Below are positions 44,005-53,987 of a stretch of 64,000 nucleotides of DNA, piece by piece. The DNA comes from Costus lasius (Eukaryota; Streptophyta; Magnoliopsida; Zingiberales; Costaceae), in NCBI GenBank assembly GCA_027563935.2, contig JANVAS020000231.1, positions 17,440,001 through 17,504,000 on the forward strand. Direction: 5' to 3'. A program made the position numbers and the translations under genes. Below the pieces are notes generated by a model. That model worked only from the letters and a program-made list of their open reading frames with translations, had not been told where the DNA came from and made no database searches. Each line of letters begins with the position of its first letter. Positions within the stretch are counted from its first letter, which is position 1.

Positions 44005-47000
44005 ATGAGCTTCAATGTGCGATCCCTACTGGAAAGGGAGAAGTTTGCTGGGCCAAACTTCTCAGACTGGTTCGGACACCTTAAGATCGTTCTTAAGGCA
44101 GAGAGGAAACTGTATGTCCTCGAGACGGCTGTGCCGCCTCAACCCGCTGCGAACACCGCAAGGGCGGTTCGTGATGCCTATGAAAAGCATGTCAATGATA
44201 GCATTGATGTCGCTTGCCTGATGCTAGCGTCTATGACGCCACCGCTGCAGCGTCAGCATGAGGATATGTCGGCTATAGAGATTATAGCGAACCTCAAGAT
44301 GCTGTATGCTGCACAGGCGAGGACTGAACGCTATAATCTGACCAAGCTTTTCTTTCAGAGCAAACTGGCTGAAGGGAGCCCAGTGGGAGCTCACGTGCTC
44401 AAGATGATTGGGCACAAGGAGGCTCTGGAGAAACTGGGGCATACCATCAACCAGGAGCTTGCTGTAGACATTATTCTGCAGTCTCTCCCGCCCTCTTTCG
44501 ATGCGTTCATTATTAACTTTAATATGAACAAAATCGATTGTACTCCGGCAGAGCTGCTGAATATGCTCTTGACTACTGAGGAGACTCTGAAGGGAAAGCC
44601 TTCAACCTCTGTCTTAATGGTTCCTTCCAGGAACAAGAAGAAGGGGAAGAAGGGCATAGCCCCTGTCAAGAGTTACAGCAAGGCTCTGAAACAGAAGGTT
44701 AAGCGGTCAAAGGACAACAGGTGTTTCCACTGTGGCCAGCTGGGTCACTGGAAAAAGGACTGTAAAGCGCTCCAAGGAGACAAGAGGGGAAGCATCGCTT
44801 CTGGCTCAGGTATATTTGTGACTGAGGTCATGATATCCTCTTCTTCTATTTCATGGGTGTTGGACACTGCATGTGGAGTTCACATTTGTTCAAATGTACA
44901 GGAACTCAAGAGAAGAAGACAGGTGGGACAGCATGAGGTGGACCTACGCGTTGGAAATGGGGCACGGGTTGCTGTTGTTGCTGTAGGGGATTATTACATC
45001 TCATTACCATCTGGCATTGTATTAGAATTAAACAATTGTTATTTTGTACCCAGTATTACCAAAAATATTATCTCTATTCCTGCTCTTGTCAGGAAAGGGT
45101 TTTCCTTTGAATGCAAGATTTCAAATTGTTATCTTACTCTTGATAATATTGTTTATGCTACTGGTTCAATTAACAATGGGTTATTCATGTTGGACATGGA
45201 ATATTCTATACAAAATATTGATAATAAGAAAGCCAAGTATGCTGATGACAGCACCTTGTTATGGCATAGTCGTTTAGGCCATATTAACAAGAAGCGCATT
45301 AAGCGGTTGCATGATCATGGACTGCTGGGATCATTCTCCTATGAGGAGATTGATACATGCAAAGCTTGTTTATTGGGTAAAATGACGAAGTCTCCTTTTC
45401 CTAACAAAGGTCAAAGGGCTTCAGGTTTACTTGACCTTATACATAGTGATGTGTGTGGGCCATTTAGTAAACATGCCAGAGGTGGCTATCAGTACTTCAT
45501 TACCTTTACTGATGATTTCAGTAGATATGGTTATGTCTATCTTATGAGACATAAGAGTGAATCTTTTGACAAGTTCAAAGAGTTCAAGAATGAAGTACAA
45601 AATCAGCTAGGCCGAAATATCAAGGCACTTCGTTCTGATCGAGGTGGAGAATACTTGAGTCATGCGTTTACTGACTATCTAAAAGAGTGTGGGATTATCT
45701 CACAGCTCACTCCGCCAGGAACACCGCAATGGAATGGTGTGTCCGAGAGGAGAAATAGAACGTTACTTGATATGGTTCGTTCTATGATGAGTCAGGCTAC
45801 TCTTCCTTACTCCTTTTGGGGATTTGCACTGGAAACAGCTGCAAAGGTACTAAACCGAGTGCCATCCAAGGCCGTTTCAAAGACTCCATATGAATTATGG
45901 TATGGGAAACAGCCTAGCTTGACATTTATTAAGATCTGGGGTTGCGAGGCTTATGTCAAAAAGCTCGCCTCTGGGAAACTGGAGAGCAGATCTGAGAAAT
46001 GCATCGTTGTCGGTTACCCTAAGGAAACTAAGGGTTATTATTTCTACGATCCCAAAGAGAACAAAGTATTTGTTGCTCGGACGGCAATATTTCTTGAGAA
46101 GGAGTTTCTTCTGCAAGAAGCCAGTGGGAGAGAAATAAAGCTGGATGAGAATCCAGAGGAAGGACAAAGCAGTCAAGCACAGTTGGATGAGCCAGAGCCA
46201 GTGGATCAGGTTATTGAACAACCTGAGGCTCAGATATCACGGGAACCGCGTAGATCGGGAAGGATCCGTCGACAGCCTGAGCGCTATGACGGAGTCTACA
46301 TCATTGATAATGATGAACCCCTTACTTATGCGGATGCGGTCAGTGGACCGGAGTCAGCTAGATGGCTTGAAGCTATGCGAGCCGAGATGGACTCCATGTC
46401 AGATAACCAAGTCTGGGATTTGGTTGATCCGCCTCCGGGAGTAATCCCTATAGGCTGTAAATGGATCTTCAAGAAGAAGATTGACATGGATGGTAACGTG
46501 GTTACCTATAAAGGCAGGCTAGTTGCGAAAGGTTTCAAACAAATCTACGAGATAGATTATGATGAAACTTTCTCTCCTGTAGCCATGTTCAAGTCTATTC
46601 GGATTCTTTTCGCGATAGCAGCATATTACGATTATGAGATCTGGCAGATGGATGTGAAGACCGCTTTCCTTAATGGAAAACTGGATGAGGATGTGTACAT
46701 GACACAACCTGAAGGTTTCACTAATCCAGCAGATCGTCATAAAATATGCAAGTTAAAGAAGTCCATTTATGGACTTAAACAAGCATCTAGAAGCTGGAAT
46801 ATTCGTTTTGATGAATCAATCTCTGAGTTTGGCTTCATCAAGAACGAGGATGACCCTTGTGTATATAAGAGGTTTAGTGGGAGCGTGATTACTTTCCTAG
46901 TCCTCTACGTCGATGATATCTTAATCATTGGAAAAGATATTCCTGAAATGCATGCGGTTAAGGCATGGCTAAGGAAATGTTTCCAGATGAAAGATCTAGG

Positions 47001-47889
47001 AGAAGCAGCCTATGTGTTAGGTGTGAAGATCTACAGGGATAGATCTAAGAGGCTTCTCGGGCTGTGCCAGAGTACTTACATCGATAAAGTCCTGGAGAGA
47101 TTCCATTTAGAGAATTCTAAAAGAGGGTATCTTCCAGTCAGACATGGTCTGAATCTTTCGAAGGGTCAGTGTCCACAAACACAGACTGAGAAAGATGAAA
47201 TGGACAATACGCCTTATGCTTCGGCTATTGGGTCCATTATGTATGCGATGTTGTGCACTCGCCTAGACGTCGCTTACGGGTTAAGCGTGACCAGTCGATT
47301 CCAAAGTAATCCAGGTCAGGCACACTGGATTGCGGTCAAGAACATTTTAAAATATCTGCGGAGGACCAAAGATATGTTCTTGATATATGGTGGTCAGGAA
47401 GAACTCAGTATTGAAGGATATACTGACGCTTCGTTCCAGTCGGACCAGGATGATTTCCGATCGCAATCAGGCTATGTCTTTAGCTTGAATGGAGGAGCGG
47501 TGGTGTGGAAAAGTTTCAAACAGTCAACTGTTGCTGATTCCACAACAGAAGCCGAGTATGTTGCAGCCTCGGAAGCATCCAAGGAGGCAGTGTGGATTCG
47601 TAAGTTCATGAGAGAACTTGGTGTCGTTCCTTCGAGTGCTGATCCTTTGGTTATCTTCTGTGATAACACTGGAGCAATCGCACAAGCAAAGGAACCACGG
47701 TCGCACCAGAAGTCCAAGCACATACAGAGACGGTTTCACTTGATCCGGGAGATCATTGATCGTGGCGAGATCAAAATCTGCAAGGTTCATACAGACGACA
47801 ATCTGGCTGACCCGCTTACCAAGCCTCTGGCGCAGCAGAAGCATGAGAAGCACTGTAATAATATGGGTTTGAGATTTCTCAACCATTAG
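44005..47889 (+). CDS. A4 gag-pol polyprotein (copia type, intact, 1294 aa)
   Basis: A single frame encodes all proteins for packaging, reverse transcription and integration. Gag covers about 1-235, followed by a basic stretch (KKKGKKG) and CCHC knuckle CFHCGQLGHWKKDC at 240-253. Protease active site DTACG is at 287. The integrase HHCC domain spans about 421-455, and the core has Asp 482, Asp 545 and Glu 581, the last two 36 residues apart as expected. RT motif A Asp is 883 and YVDD ends at 971. RNase H acidic residues are Asp 1141, Glu 1182 and Asp 1220. Integrase before RT is the copia order, and the RT is Angela/BARE-1-like. Against its relatives it has G to E in YGIDYDETF and P to L in CTRPDVAYG, of unknown effect. 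The ATG at 44005 is used if unspliced; a spliced RNA would add ten codons. Confidence 0.95.
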   Translation: MSFNVRSLLEREKFAGPNFSDWFGHLKIVLKAERKLYVLETAVPPQPAANTARAVRDAYEKHVNDSIDVACLMLASMTPPLQRQHEDMSAIEIIANLKMLYAAQARTERYNLTKLFFQSKLAEGSPVGAHVLKMIGHKEALEKLGHTINQELAVDIILQSLPPSFDAFIINFNMNKIDCTPAELLNMLLTTEETLKGKPSTSVLMVPSRNKKKGKKGIAPVKSYSKALKQKVKRSKDNRCFHCGQLGHWKKDCKALQGDKRGSIASGSGIFVTEVMISSSSISWVLDTACGVHICSNVQELKRRRQVGQHEVDLRVGNGARVAVVAVGDYYISLPSGIVLELNNCYFVPSITKNIISIPALVRKGFSFECKISNCYLTLDNIVYATGSINNGLFMLDMEYSIQNIDNKKAKYADDSTLLWHSRLGHINKKRIKRLHDHGLLGSFSYEEIDTCKACLLGKMTKSPFPNKGQRASGLLDLIHSDVCGPFSKHARGGYQYFITFTDDFSRYGYVYLMRHKSESFDKFKEFKNEVQNQLGRNIKALRSDRGGEYLSHAFTDYLKECGIISQLTPPGTPQWNGVSERRNRTLLDMVRSMMSQATLPYSFWGFALETAAKVLNRVPSKAVSKTPYELWYGKQPSLTFIKIWGCEAYVKKLASGKLESRSEKCIVVGYPKETKGYYFYDPKENKVFVARTAIFLEKEFLLQEASGREIKLDENPEEGQSSQAQLDEPEPVDQVIEQPEAQISREPRRSGRIRRQPERYDGVYIIDNDEPLTYADAVSGPESARWLEAMRAEMDSMSDNQVWDLVDPPPGVIPIGCKWIFKKKIDMDGNVVTYKGRLVAKGFKQIYEIDYDETFSPVAMFKSIRILFAIAAYYDYEIWQMDVKTAFLNGKLDEDVYMTQPEGFTNPADRHKICKLKKSIYGLKQASRSWNIRFDESISEFGFIKNEDDPCVYKRFSGSVITFLVLYVDDILIIGKDIPEMHAVKAWLRKCFQMKDLGEAAYVLGVKIYRDRSKRLLGLCQSTYIDKVLERFHLENSKRGYLPVRHGLNLSKGQCPQTQTEKDEMDNTPYASAIGSIMYAMLCTRLDVAYGLSVTSRFQSNPGQAHWIAVKNILKYLRRTKDMFLIYGGQEELSIEGYTDASFQSDQDDFRSQSGYVFSLNGGAVVWKSFKQSTVADSTTEAEYVAASEASKEAVWIRKFMRELGVVPSSADPLVIFCDNTGAIAQAKEPRSHQKSKHIQRRFHLIREIIDRGEIKICKVHTDDNLADPLTKPLAQQKHEKHCNNMGLRFLNH

Positions 47890-47898
47890 ATTAAGTGC

Positions 47899-47909
47899 AA
47901 GTGGGAGAT
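47899..47909 (+). promoter_or_regulatory. Polypurine tract of A4
   Basis: AAGTGGGAGAT directly before the 3' LTR at 47910. Confidence 0.85.
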
Positions 47910-49600
47910 TGTTGGGGTATGCCCTTAAGGCTAATGTTTGAGGCCTTGGGATTCCATGAGTATCATGTGTATAAACTCTTATGTTTATAAAGGCAATGGT
48001 TATTATTCAGGTTGTTACATTGTCTGCTGCAATAAGTGTACTTCTGAATAATGTCTCAAAGCTGTTCAGCTAGGCTGACATGCAGTTATGTCCTTAGTCG
48101 AGATATCTTGGTGAACATGAGACAGCCTTGATATGGTTAAGACTAATGTGTGTTCTAATCTTATAGGATGCTTCGAGCATGGAATAAGATGTAGACTCAT
48201 GGGTACATTGGATGTACTGGACAGACCCTACTAGGATTGCTTGTCACAATGTGAATAATCCTTGTTTGCTACAAGTGGCACATGTCCTTTGACTTGAGAT
48301 CACTTGTGTTTCTAAATGATGATTGTCATTGTTTTGAGGAAGTTCAATATCATTTCAAACATAATGGTTATAGACTATCTTGGATGGTGAACTTGAGTCA
48401 TGTTGGGGCACTAGTGATAGATAAAGGATTGCCGTCTCCTTGTTTAAGGAGTGTGATGTTCTGAAGGGGCCCCCCTTAAATGAGATGATTGAGAAAGTGT
48501 ATGGCCATACCCAGGTGACTATGTTCATCTGGTCTAATCATGCTCATCATATTGGAGTTACAAGCTTGACACGCTTGTCCAATAAGAACATCCAGTGGCA
48601 AAGGAATCATGTATGCCTAGTGAGTTGATTCACACTTGTGCTGTGGTTTGGGTATAGTCTTGGAAGACTCTTTCCTTTATATCGGGAGACAGTGATGTGT
48701 TGCTAGATACCCCTCACTGATCGTGATAATGTGAGTTATCGTTACCGACATTTAAAGGAAACCCTCAGGGTCACACAATTTGATGATATAGCTTACTTAA
48801 GTCAGATCGTGTGGACTGAATTGTTTCGGTTCAGTTTGATTGGTTAGGGCTGATCATGTTTGATTGGTTAGGGCTCAAGATCGGTAAGCTTCGATCGAGA
48901 GAGTTGATGCTAGATCGGTGAGATCAGTAGCATCAAAAGATGAACGGTCAGATCTTGAACCTTAGGGTTTAATTTGATCTAGACCAATTCTTGGGATGAT
49001 TTGGTTTGGTCGTTGGACCAACTAAATTGAACCGGCTCATATGTGAGCGCTTGGTTCATATGAGAGAAGAGATATGCGGTTGGTTCACTTCATGTGAACG
49101 CATAACGCATGTATTGAAGTCTTGCTAATTTTGACATTTCGGTTTTTCCAATGTGATGAACGTCTCAACGTTCGATCACAAGACTTCTCTAACGCTCGTC
49201 TCCCTTTCGCTCTTGACGAAACACACACTCTTGCGTGGTGTAAGTTGACGAGAAGAAGGATCAGCCAAGAGAGACTTCATCATCCCCTTCCATTCGACAA
49301 GGAAGCTTGGGTGCCTTGCTAGCACAAGGGACGCCAAGGAAGTAAGCGATCTTCATCTTGCGTGTGAACTTTTGGAGGAGATCAAAGTTGCTCTCTTCTT
49401 CCAACGCACCATCCAAGCGATGGCCATGGTATGGATCTTATCCAATCTTTGCAAGTTGATCATTGAAACATACATGCGATCATAGAAAACCTAGATTCCG
49501 CAAGAAAAGGTTTTACATGCGCCTATTAAGGTTTGCGCCCCCCTCTTGAAAGGGGTACTCACAATAGGTTTGCGCCCCCCTCTTGAAAGGGGTTCTCACA
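47910..49600 (+). repeat. A4 3' LTR
   Basis: 1691 bp. It is 32 bp shorter than the 5' LTR. One 7-bp deletion is near 48237. A replaced patch near 48835-48855 repeats TTTGATTGGTTAGGGCT in place of about 42 bp present in the 5' LTR. Followed by TCCCA. Confidence 0.93.
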
Positions 49601-49605
49601 TCCCA

Positions 49606-51905
49606 TACCTCTCAGGTGCACGACGAATCCTCCCAGACCTACATGGGACCTGTGTCTGAGCCTCAGGTTGGCTAGCAACCGGTGCAGGTGGCTCAGATTC
49701 CATCTCTTTGTCTTGTGGTTGCACTTGGACCTCATCCAAGTCAAACTTCCTCCCACTAACTTCTTTCATGAAAAATTCTTTCTCTAGAAAGATAGCTCCC
49801 TGAGCAACAAAAACTTTGTTCTCTGTTGGGATATTGAAGTAGTATCCTTTAGTTTCCTTAGGATACCCCACAACCACGCATTTATCAGATCTAGGTTCAA
49901 GCTTGCTAGAATCCTGACGTTTGACATAAGCCTCACATCCCCAGATCTTGATAAAATTGAGATTAGGGCGTCTCCCACTCCACATCTCGTATGGTATTTT
50001 GGAGACACACTTAGATGGAACGTTATTCAGTATTAGAGAAGCTGTCTCTAGTGCATTCCCCCAGAATGAGGGAGGTAGAGTTGCATGACTCATCATAGAT
50101 CGAACCATGTCCAACAAAGTTCGATTTCTCCTTTCATACACACCATTCCATTGAGGTGTTCCATGAGGAGTGAGTTGGGATATGATCCCATACTCACTCA
50201 GATAGTCAAAGAACTCACCGCTCAGGTACTCTCCACCACGATCTGATCGAAGAGCCTTGATGGATCTACCAAGTTGGTTCTCTACTTCATGTCTAAACTC
50301 CTTAAATTTCTCAAAGGATTCAGACTTATGTCTCATCAGATAAACATAACCATACCTACTAAAGTCATCAGTAAAGGTAATGAAGTAGTTGTACCCTCCT
50401 CTGGCTTGTTTATTGAAAGGCCCACACACATCAGTATGTATGAGATCCAATAAACCTCCTGCCCTCTCACCAACCTTAGTGAAGGGCGCTTTTGTCATTT
50501 TTCTTAATAAGCAAGGCTCACAAATATCAAATTCCTCCAAGGAACTTGAATCTAACAACCCATTCGCATGGAGTTATTGGATACGATTCTTGTTTATATG
50601 GGCTAATCGACAATGCCATAGGAAAGCACCCACTGAACCTCTCAGTTTGGTCCTTTTAGTACTTATGTTACAAATAGAACTTTCCATATCCAAGATATAT
50701 AGACCATTGCACAAAGTACCCTTCCAATAGAACATATTTGCAAATAAAAAAGAACAAGAGTTCTTATTTATTTCAAACTTAAATCCATTCTTTGCTAAGC
50801 AAGGAATGGATATAATGTTCTTTGTAAGTAAAGGTACATAATAGCAATTATCTAGTTCTAACTGAAGTCCAGAAGGCAGGGAGAGAGTCAAAACGCCTAC
50901 AGCAACAGCAGCAACCTGTGCCCCGTTCCTAACTCGTAGGTCAATCTCTCCAGGACGCACCGATCTACTTTTCTTGAGCCCCTGCATATTTGTACAAATA
51001 TGAGCCCCACATGCGGTATCCAATACCCATGACATAGAAGTAGAAAGATTGACTTCTGTAACATAAATACCTGAGCTAGAAGTTAAGGCCAAGCCTTTCT
51101 TCTCCTCATTCGGAAGCTACTTGCAGTCCCTTCTCCAGTAACCCTGCTCGCCACAGTGGAAACACCTTTGGTCCTTTGACTTCTTCGCCTTTTTCTTTAG
51201 TGCCTTGGTAGGACCTTTGGCACTGCCCTTAGGCCATGCCTTACCCTTCTTCTTTATCTTCTTGGTTGTAGGTACCAAAAGAACAGAATTGGGTTTGGTC
51301 TTACCCATCTCACGCTCGGCTGTTTGGAGCATATTCAGCAATTCCTCCCGAATGCACTCAATCCGGTTCATGTTGAAATTTATAATAAACAGACTGAAGC
51401 TAGGGGGCAGGGAATACAGAATAAGAACCACAACCAGCTCATTGTCTATGGCATGTCCCAGTCTCCTGAGATGATCCACATTCCCAATGAGTTTGAGAAC
51501 ATGGGGTCTCACTGGTGCACCCTCAGACAACTTACACCGAAAGACTGCTTTGGCGGTGTCAAATCTCTCATTTCTAGCCTAAGCCTCGAACATCTGTTTT
51601 AGATGAGTGATCATCTGAAAAGCGTTATGCTCCTCATATTGCACCTGCAGTTCATGTGCCATACTGGCTAGCATAAGACATGCAATCTCCAAAGAGTCAT
51701 CTTGATGCTTTCTATAAGCATCTCTGTCCGTCGCTCAGGCATTAGGCGGAGGAGCCGCAGGAAGAGCCTGTTCAAGGACATACAACTTCTTCTCGAGCTT
51801 GAGGACTATCCTCAAGTTCCGATGCTAGTCCATAAAGTTGGTTCCAACCAACTTATCCTTATCAAGGAGTGATCGCAGTGATAATCCGCTAGTGTTTTTA
51901 GCCAT
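49606..51905 (-). pseudogene. B2 gag, protease and integrase part, several stops
   Basis: Minus strand from ATG at 51905-51903 (MAKNTSGLSLRSLLDKDK). The whole stretch stays in one frame, with in-frame stops after FMD, PNA, MFEA, RRDCK and NRIQ. Features: CCHC knuckle with its His changed to Tyr (CFHCGEQGYWRRDC), protease DTACGAH, HHCC domain and integrase core with HTDVCGPF, LRSDRGGEY and WNGVYERRNRT. Most stops look like CAG, CGA or TGG turned to TAG or TGA. Unlike A1 and A2, gag has its own ATG here. It joins the RT part at 40509 when A4 is removed. Confidence 0.9.
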
Positions 51906-52056
51906 TGTTTCTACAACACCCAAGAAAAATAGATTAGTACTACTTCGAATCATTTAAACTGGACTTGTTTTAAATGATTACTCCTCCCACTATTTAAATT
52001 CGAATTGACAACCCACAAAGTCAATCGGGAAGTTTGAAGACTTCCTAGTGAGATGG
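51906..52056 (-). other. Remaining leader of B2 with a possible splice acceptor
   Basis: 151 bp upstream of B2 gag, cut by the A5 LTR. Five bases before the ATG is TTGTAG preceded by a T-rich stretch, the same acceptor-like arrangement as in copia-A. The rest resembles the copia-A leader end. GATGG at 52052-52056 is the presumed target duplication of A5, not verifiable because the other side is missing. Confidence 0.55.
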
Positions 52057-53624
52057 TGTTGGGGTATGCCCTTAAGGCTAATGTTTGAGGCCTTGGGCTA
52101 TTATCAGTATCATGTATAAACTCTATGTTTATAAAGGCAATGGTTGTTATTCAGGTTGTTGCATTATCTGCTGCTATATGTATACTTCTGAATAATGTCT
52201 CAATGGTGTTCAGCTTGGCTGACATGCAGTATAGTCCTTAGTCGAGATATCTTGGTAAACATGAGACAGCCTTGATATGATTGAGACTAATATGTGTTCT
52301 AATCTTATAGGATGCTTCGAGTATGGAATAAGATGTAGACTCATAGGTACATTGGATGTACTGGACAGACCCTACTTAGGATATTCAATTGCTTGTCACA
52401 ATGTGAATAATCCTTATATGCAAACAAGTGGCATATTTCCTCTGACTTGAGATCACTTGTGTTTCTAAATGATGATTGGCATTGTCTTGAGGTAGTTCAA
52501 TATCATTTGAAATATAATGGTTATAGACTATCTTGGATAATGAGCATGAGTCATGTTAGGACACTAGTGATAGATATAGGATTGCCTTCTCCTTGTTTGG
52601 AGTGTGATGTTCTAAAGGGGCCCCCTGTATGAGATGGTTGAGAAAGTGTATGGCCATACCCAGATGACTATGTTCATCTGATCTAGCCACTCTCATCATG
52701 TTGGAGTTACAGGCTTGACACGCTTGTCCAACGAGAACATCCAGTGGCAAAGGAAACACATATGTCAAGTGACTTGGGTTCACACTTGTGCTATGGTTTG
52801 GGAGTAGTCTTGGAAGACTCTTTCCTTTATATCGGGAGACAGTGATGTGTTGCTAGATACCCTTCTCTGATCGTGATAACGTAAGTTATCGTTACCGACA
52901 TTTAAAGGAAACCCTTAGGGTCGCACAATTTGATGACATGGCTTACTTATGTCAGATCGTGTGGACTGAATTGTTTTGGTTCAGTTTAAAGGAGTTTAAA
53001 CTCTGATTGTAAGTGAGATCTGGTCTGATCATGTTTGATTGATTAGGGCTTGAGATCGGTAAGCTTCGATCGAGAGAATTGATGCTAGATCGATGAGATC
53101 AAGAGCATCAAGAGATGTGTGGTTAGATCTTGAGCCATTTGGTTTGATAAGATCTGAACCAATGCTGGTTTGAGTTGGTCTTTGAACCAAATGCAATTGA
53201 ACCGAATTGAATTGAACCGGTTCACTTATGTGAACGCATGGTTCAAAGAGAAGAGGAGTGATCGATGGCTTTATGTGGAGTTGTGAACTTTCTATATTTG
53301 GAAGGCGTTTTCTTTGAGAAAACGTCTCCACGTTTGAACGCCATTTTTGTCCTCTCGCCTCTTCTCCTCTCGTGGGGTTGTCTTCACGCCAAGAGAAGAA
53401 TTCGGCCAGCAAAAGGAATTCATCTCATCTTCTCCACACAAAGAGAATACCTTGGATCTTTGCTAGCACAAAGAGGAAAAGGGAGTAGCTGTTGTCACCT
53501 TGTGTGCGTTTCCTTTGGAGAAGAAGCACACGCCTCTTTCCCTTCCAAGTCGCCTCCTTCCTCATGGCCATGGTAAAACATCTCTCTTGATCTTTGCAAG
53601 CTTTAAAGTTAATCTTATGAACAT
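52057..53624 (+). repeat. A5: truncated copia-A 5' LTR (or solo LTR)
   Basis: Starts TGTTGGGGTATGCCC inside the B2 leader and runs 1568 bp before the K LTR interrupts it about 120-150 bp short of its end. It has a TATA-like TATATTT (53293-53299), no ATG from there to ATGGCCATG (53564-53572), and a GTAAAA donor at 53573. The rest of the element is absent. AACAT at 53620-53624 is the presumed K target site. Confidence 0.88.
53293..53299 (+). promoter_or_regulatory. Candidate TATA box in A5 LTR
   Basis: TATATTT at the place where A1 and A2 have TATTTTTAG; about 270 nt before the LTR start codon, with no ATG between. Confidence 0.4.
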
Positions 53625-53795
53625 TGTCACATCCCGTTATCTTAACCCCAAACAAGCAACACAATTCACAAAGGAACAGGATGTTATCATACAAGATCAA
53701 TGCACATGCTAAGTAAAACCAAGTTCAGGAAAAGTCGATCTGAAAATTTTCGAGAATCCACACATCGATAATCCACGAAACACAATTTCATAAAT

Positions 53796-53987
53796 GTACC
53801 TGCCACCACGCAATCCTTGCACTAGACATATGCAAGGCAACAGTTATATCAAAGCCATATAAAATCCGTAAACTCCATAAATCACATAAGGGTACCTGCC
53901 ACCAGGCAATACTTGCACTAGACATATGCAAGTTCACATTTATATCAAATCTGATCGCAAATACAAACCGACTCGAAAGTTCGAAGC
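53796..53987. repeat. 96-bp period duplication in K LTR
   Basis: GTACCTGCCACCA blocks at 53796 and 53892, each followed by GCACTAGACATATGCAAG, with a few mismatches. Confidence 0.75.

Larger units (their letters stand above)
40510..49600 (+). mobile_element. A4: copia-A retrotransposon with an intact polyprotein
   Basis: 9091 bp, target duplication TCCCA at 40505-40509 and 49601-49605. LTRs 40510-42232 (1723 bp) and 47910-49600 (1691 bp). Primer site, leader, gag-pol 44005-47889, purine tract all present. It is the only copy in the window without a stop or frameshift, so the best candidate for an autonomous element. The LTRs differ by about 15 substitutions plus two deletions in the 3' copy, so it is not brand new. 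Confidence 0.95.
18672..52056 (-). mobile_element. B2: copia-B retrotransposon, 5'-truncated, host of A2 and A4
   Basis: Minus-strand order: short leader 52056-51906, gag to integrase 51905-49606, RT 40509-39640, RNase H 21389-20639, purine tract, 3' LTR 20617-18672. A4 splits integrase from RT (TCCCA duplicated) and A2 splits RT from RNase H (GTCTC duplicated). The 5' LTR, primer site and most of the leader are missing beyond the A5 insertion. The protein is related to copia-A but clearly distinct, with its own LTR. It has at least seven stops and mutated active-site residues. Confidence 0.9.

Noticed and set aside
40510..49600. A4 as an endogenous virus with an envelope gene
   Set aside because: No frame follows RNase H before the purine tract; the distance from stop to tract is only about ten bases.
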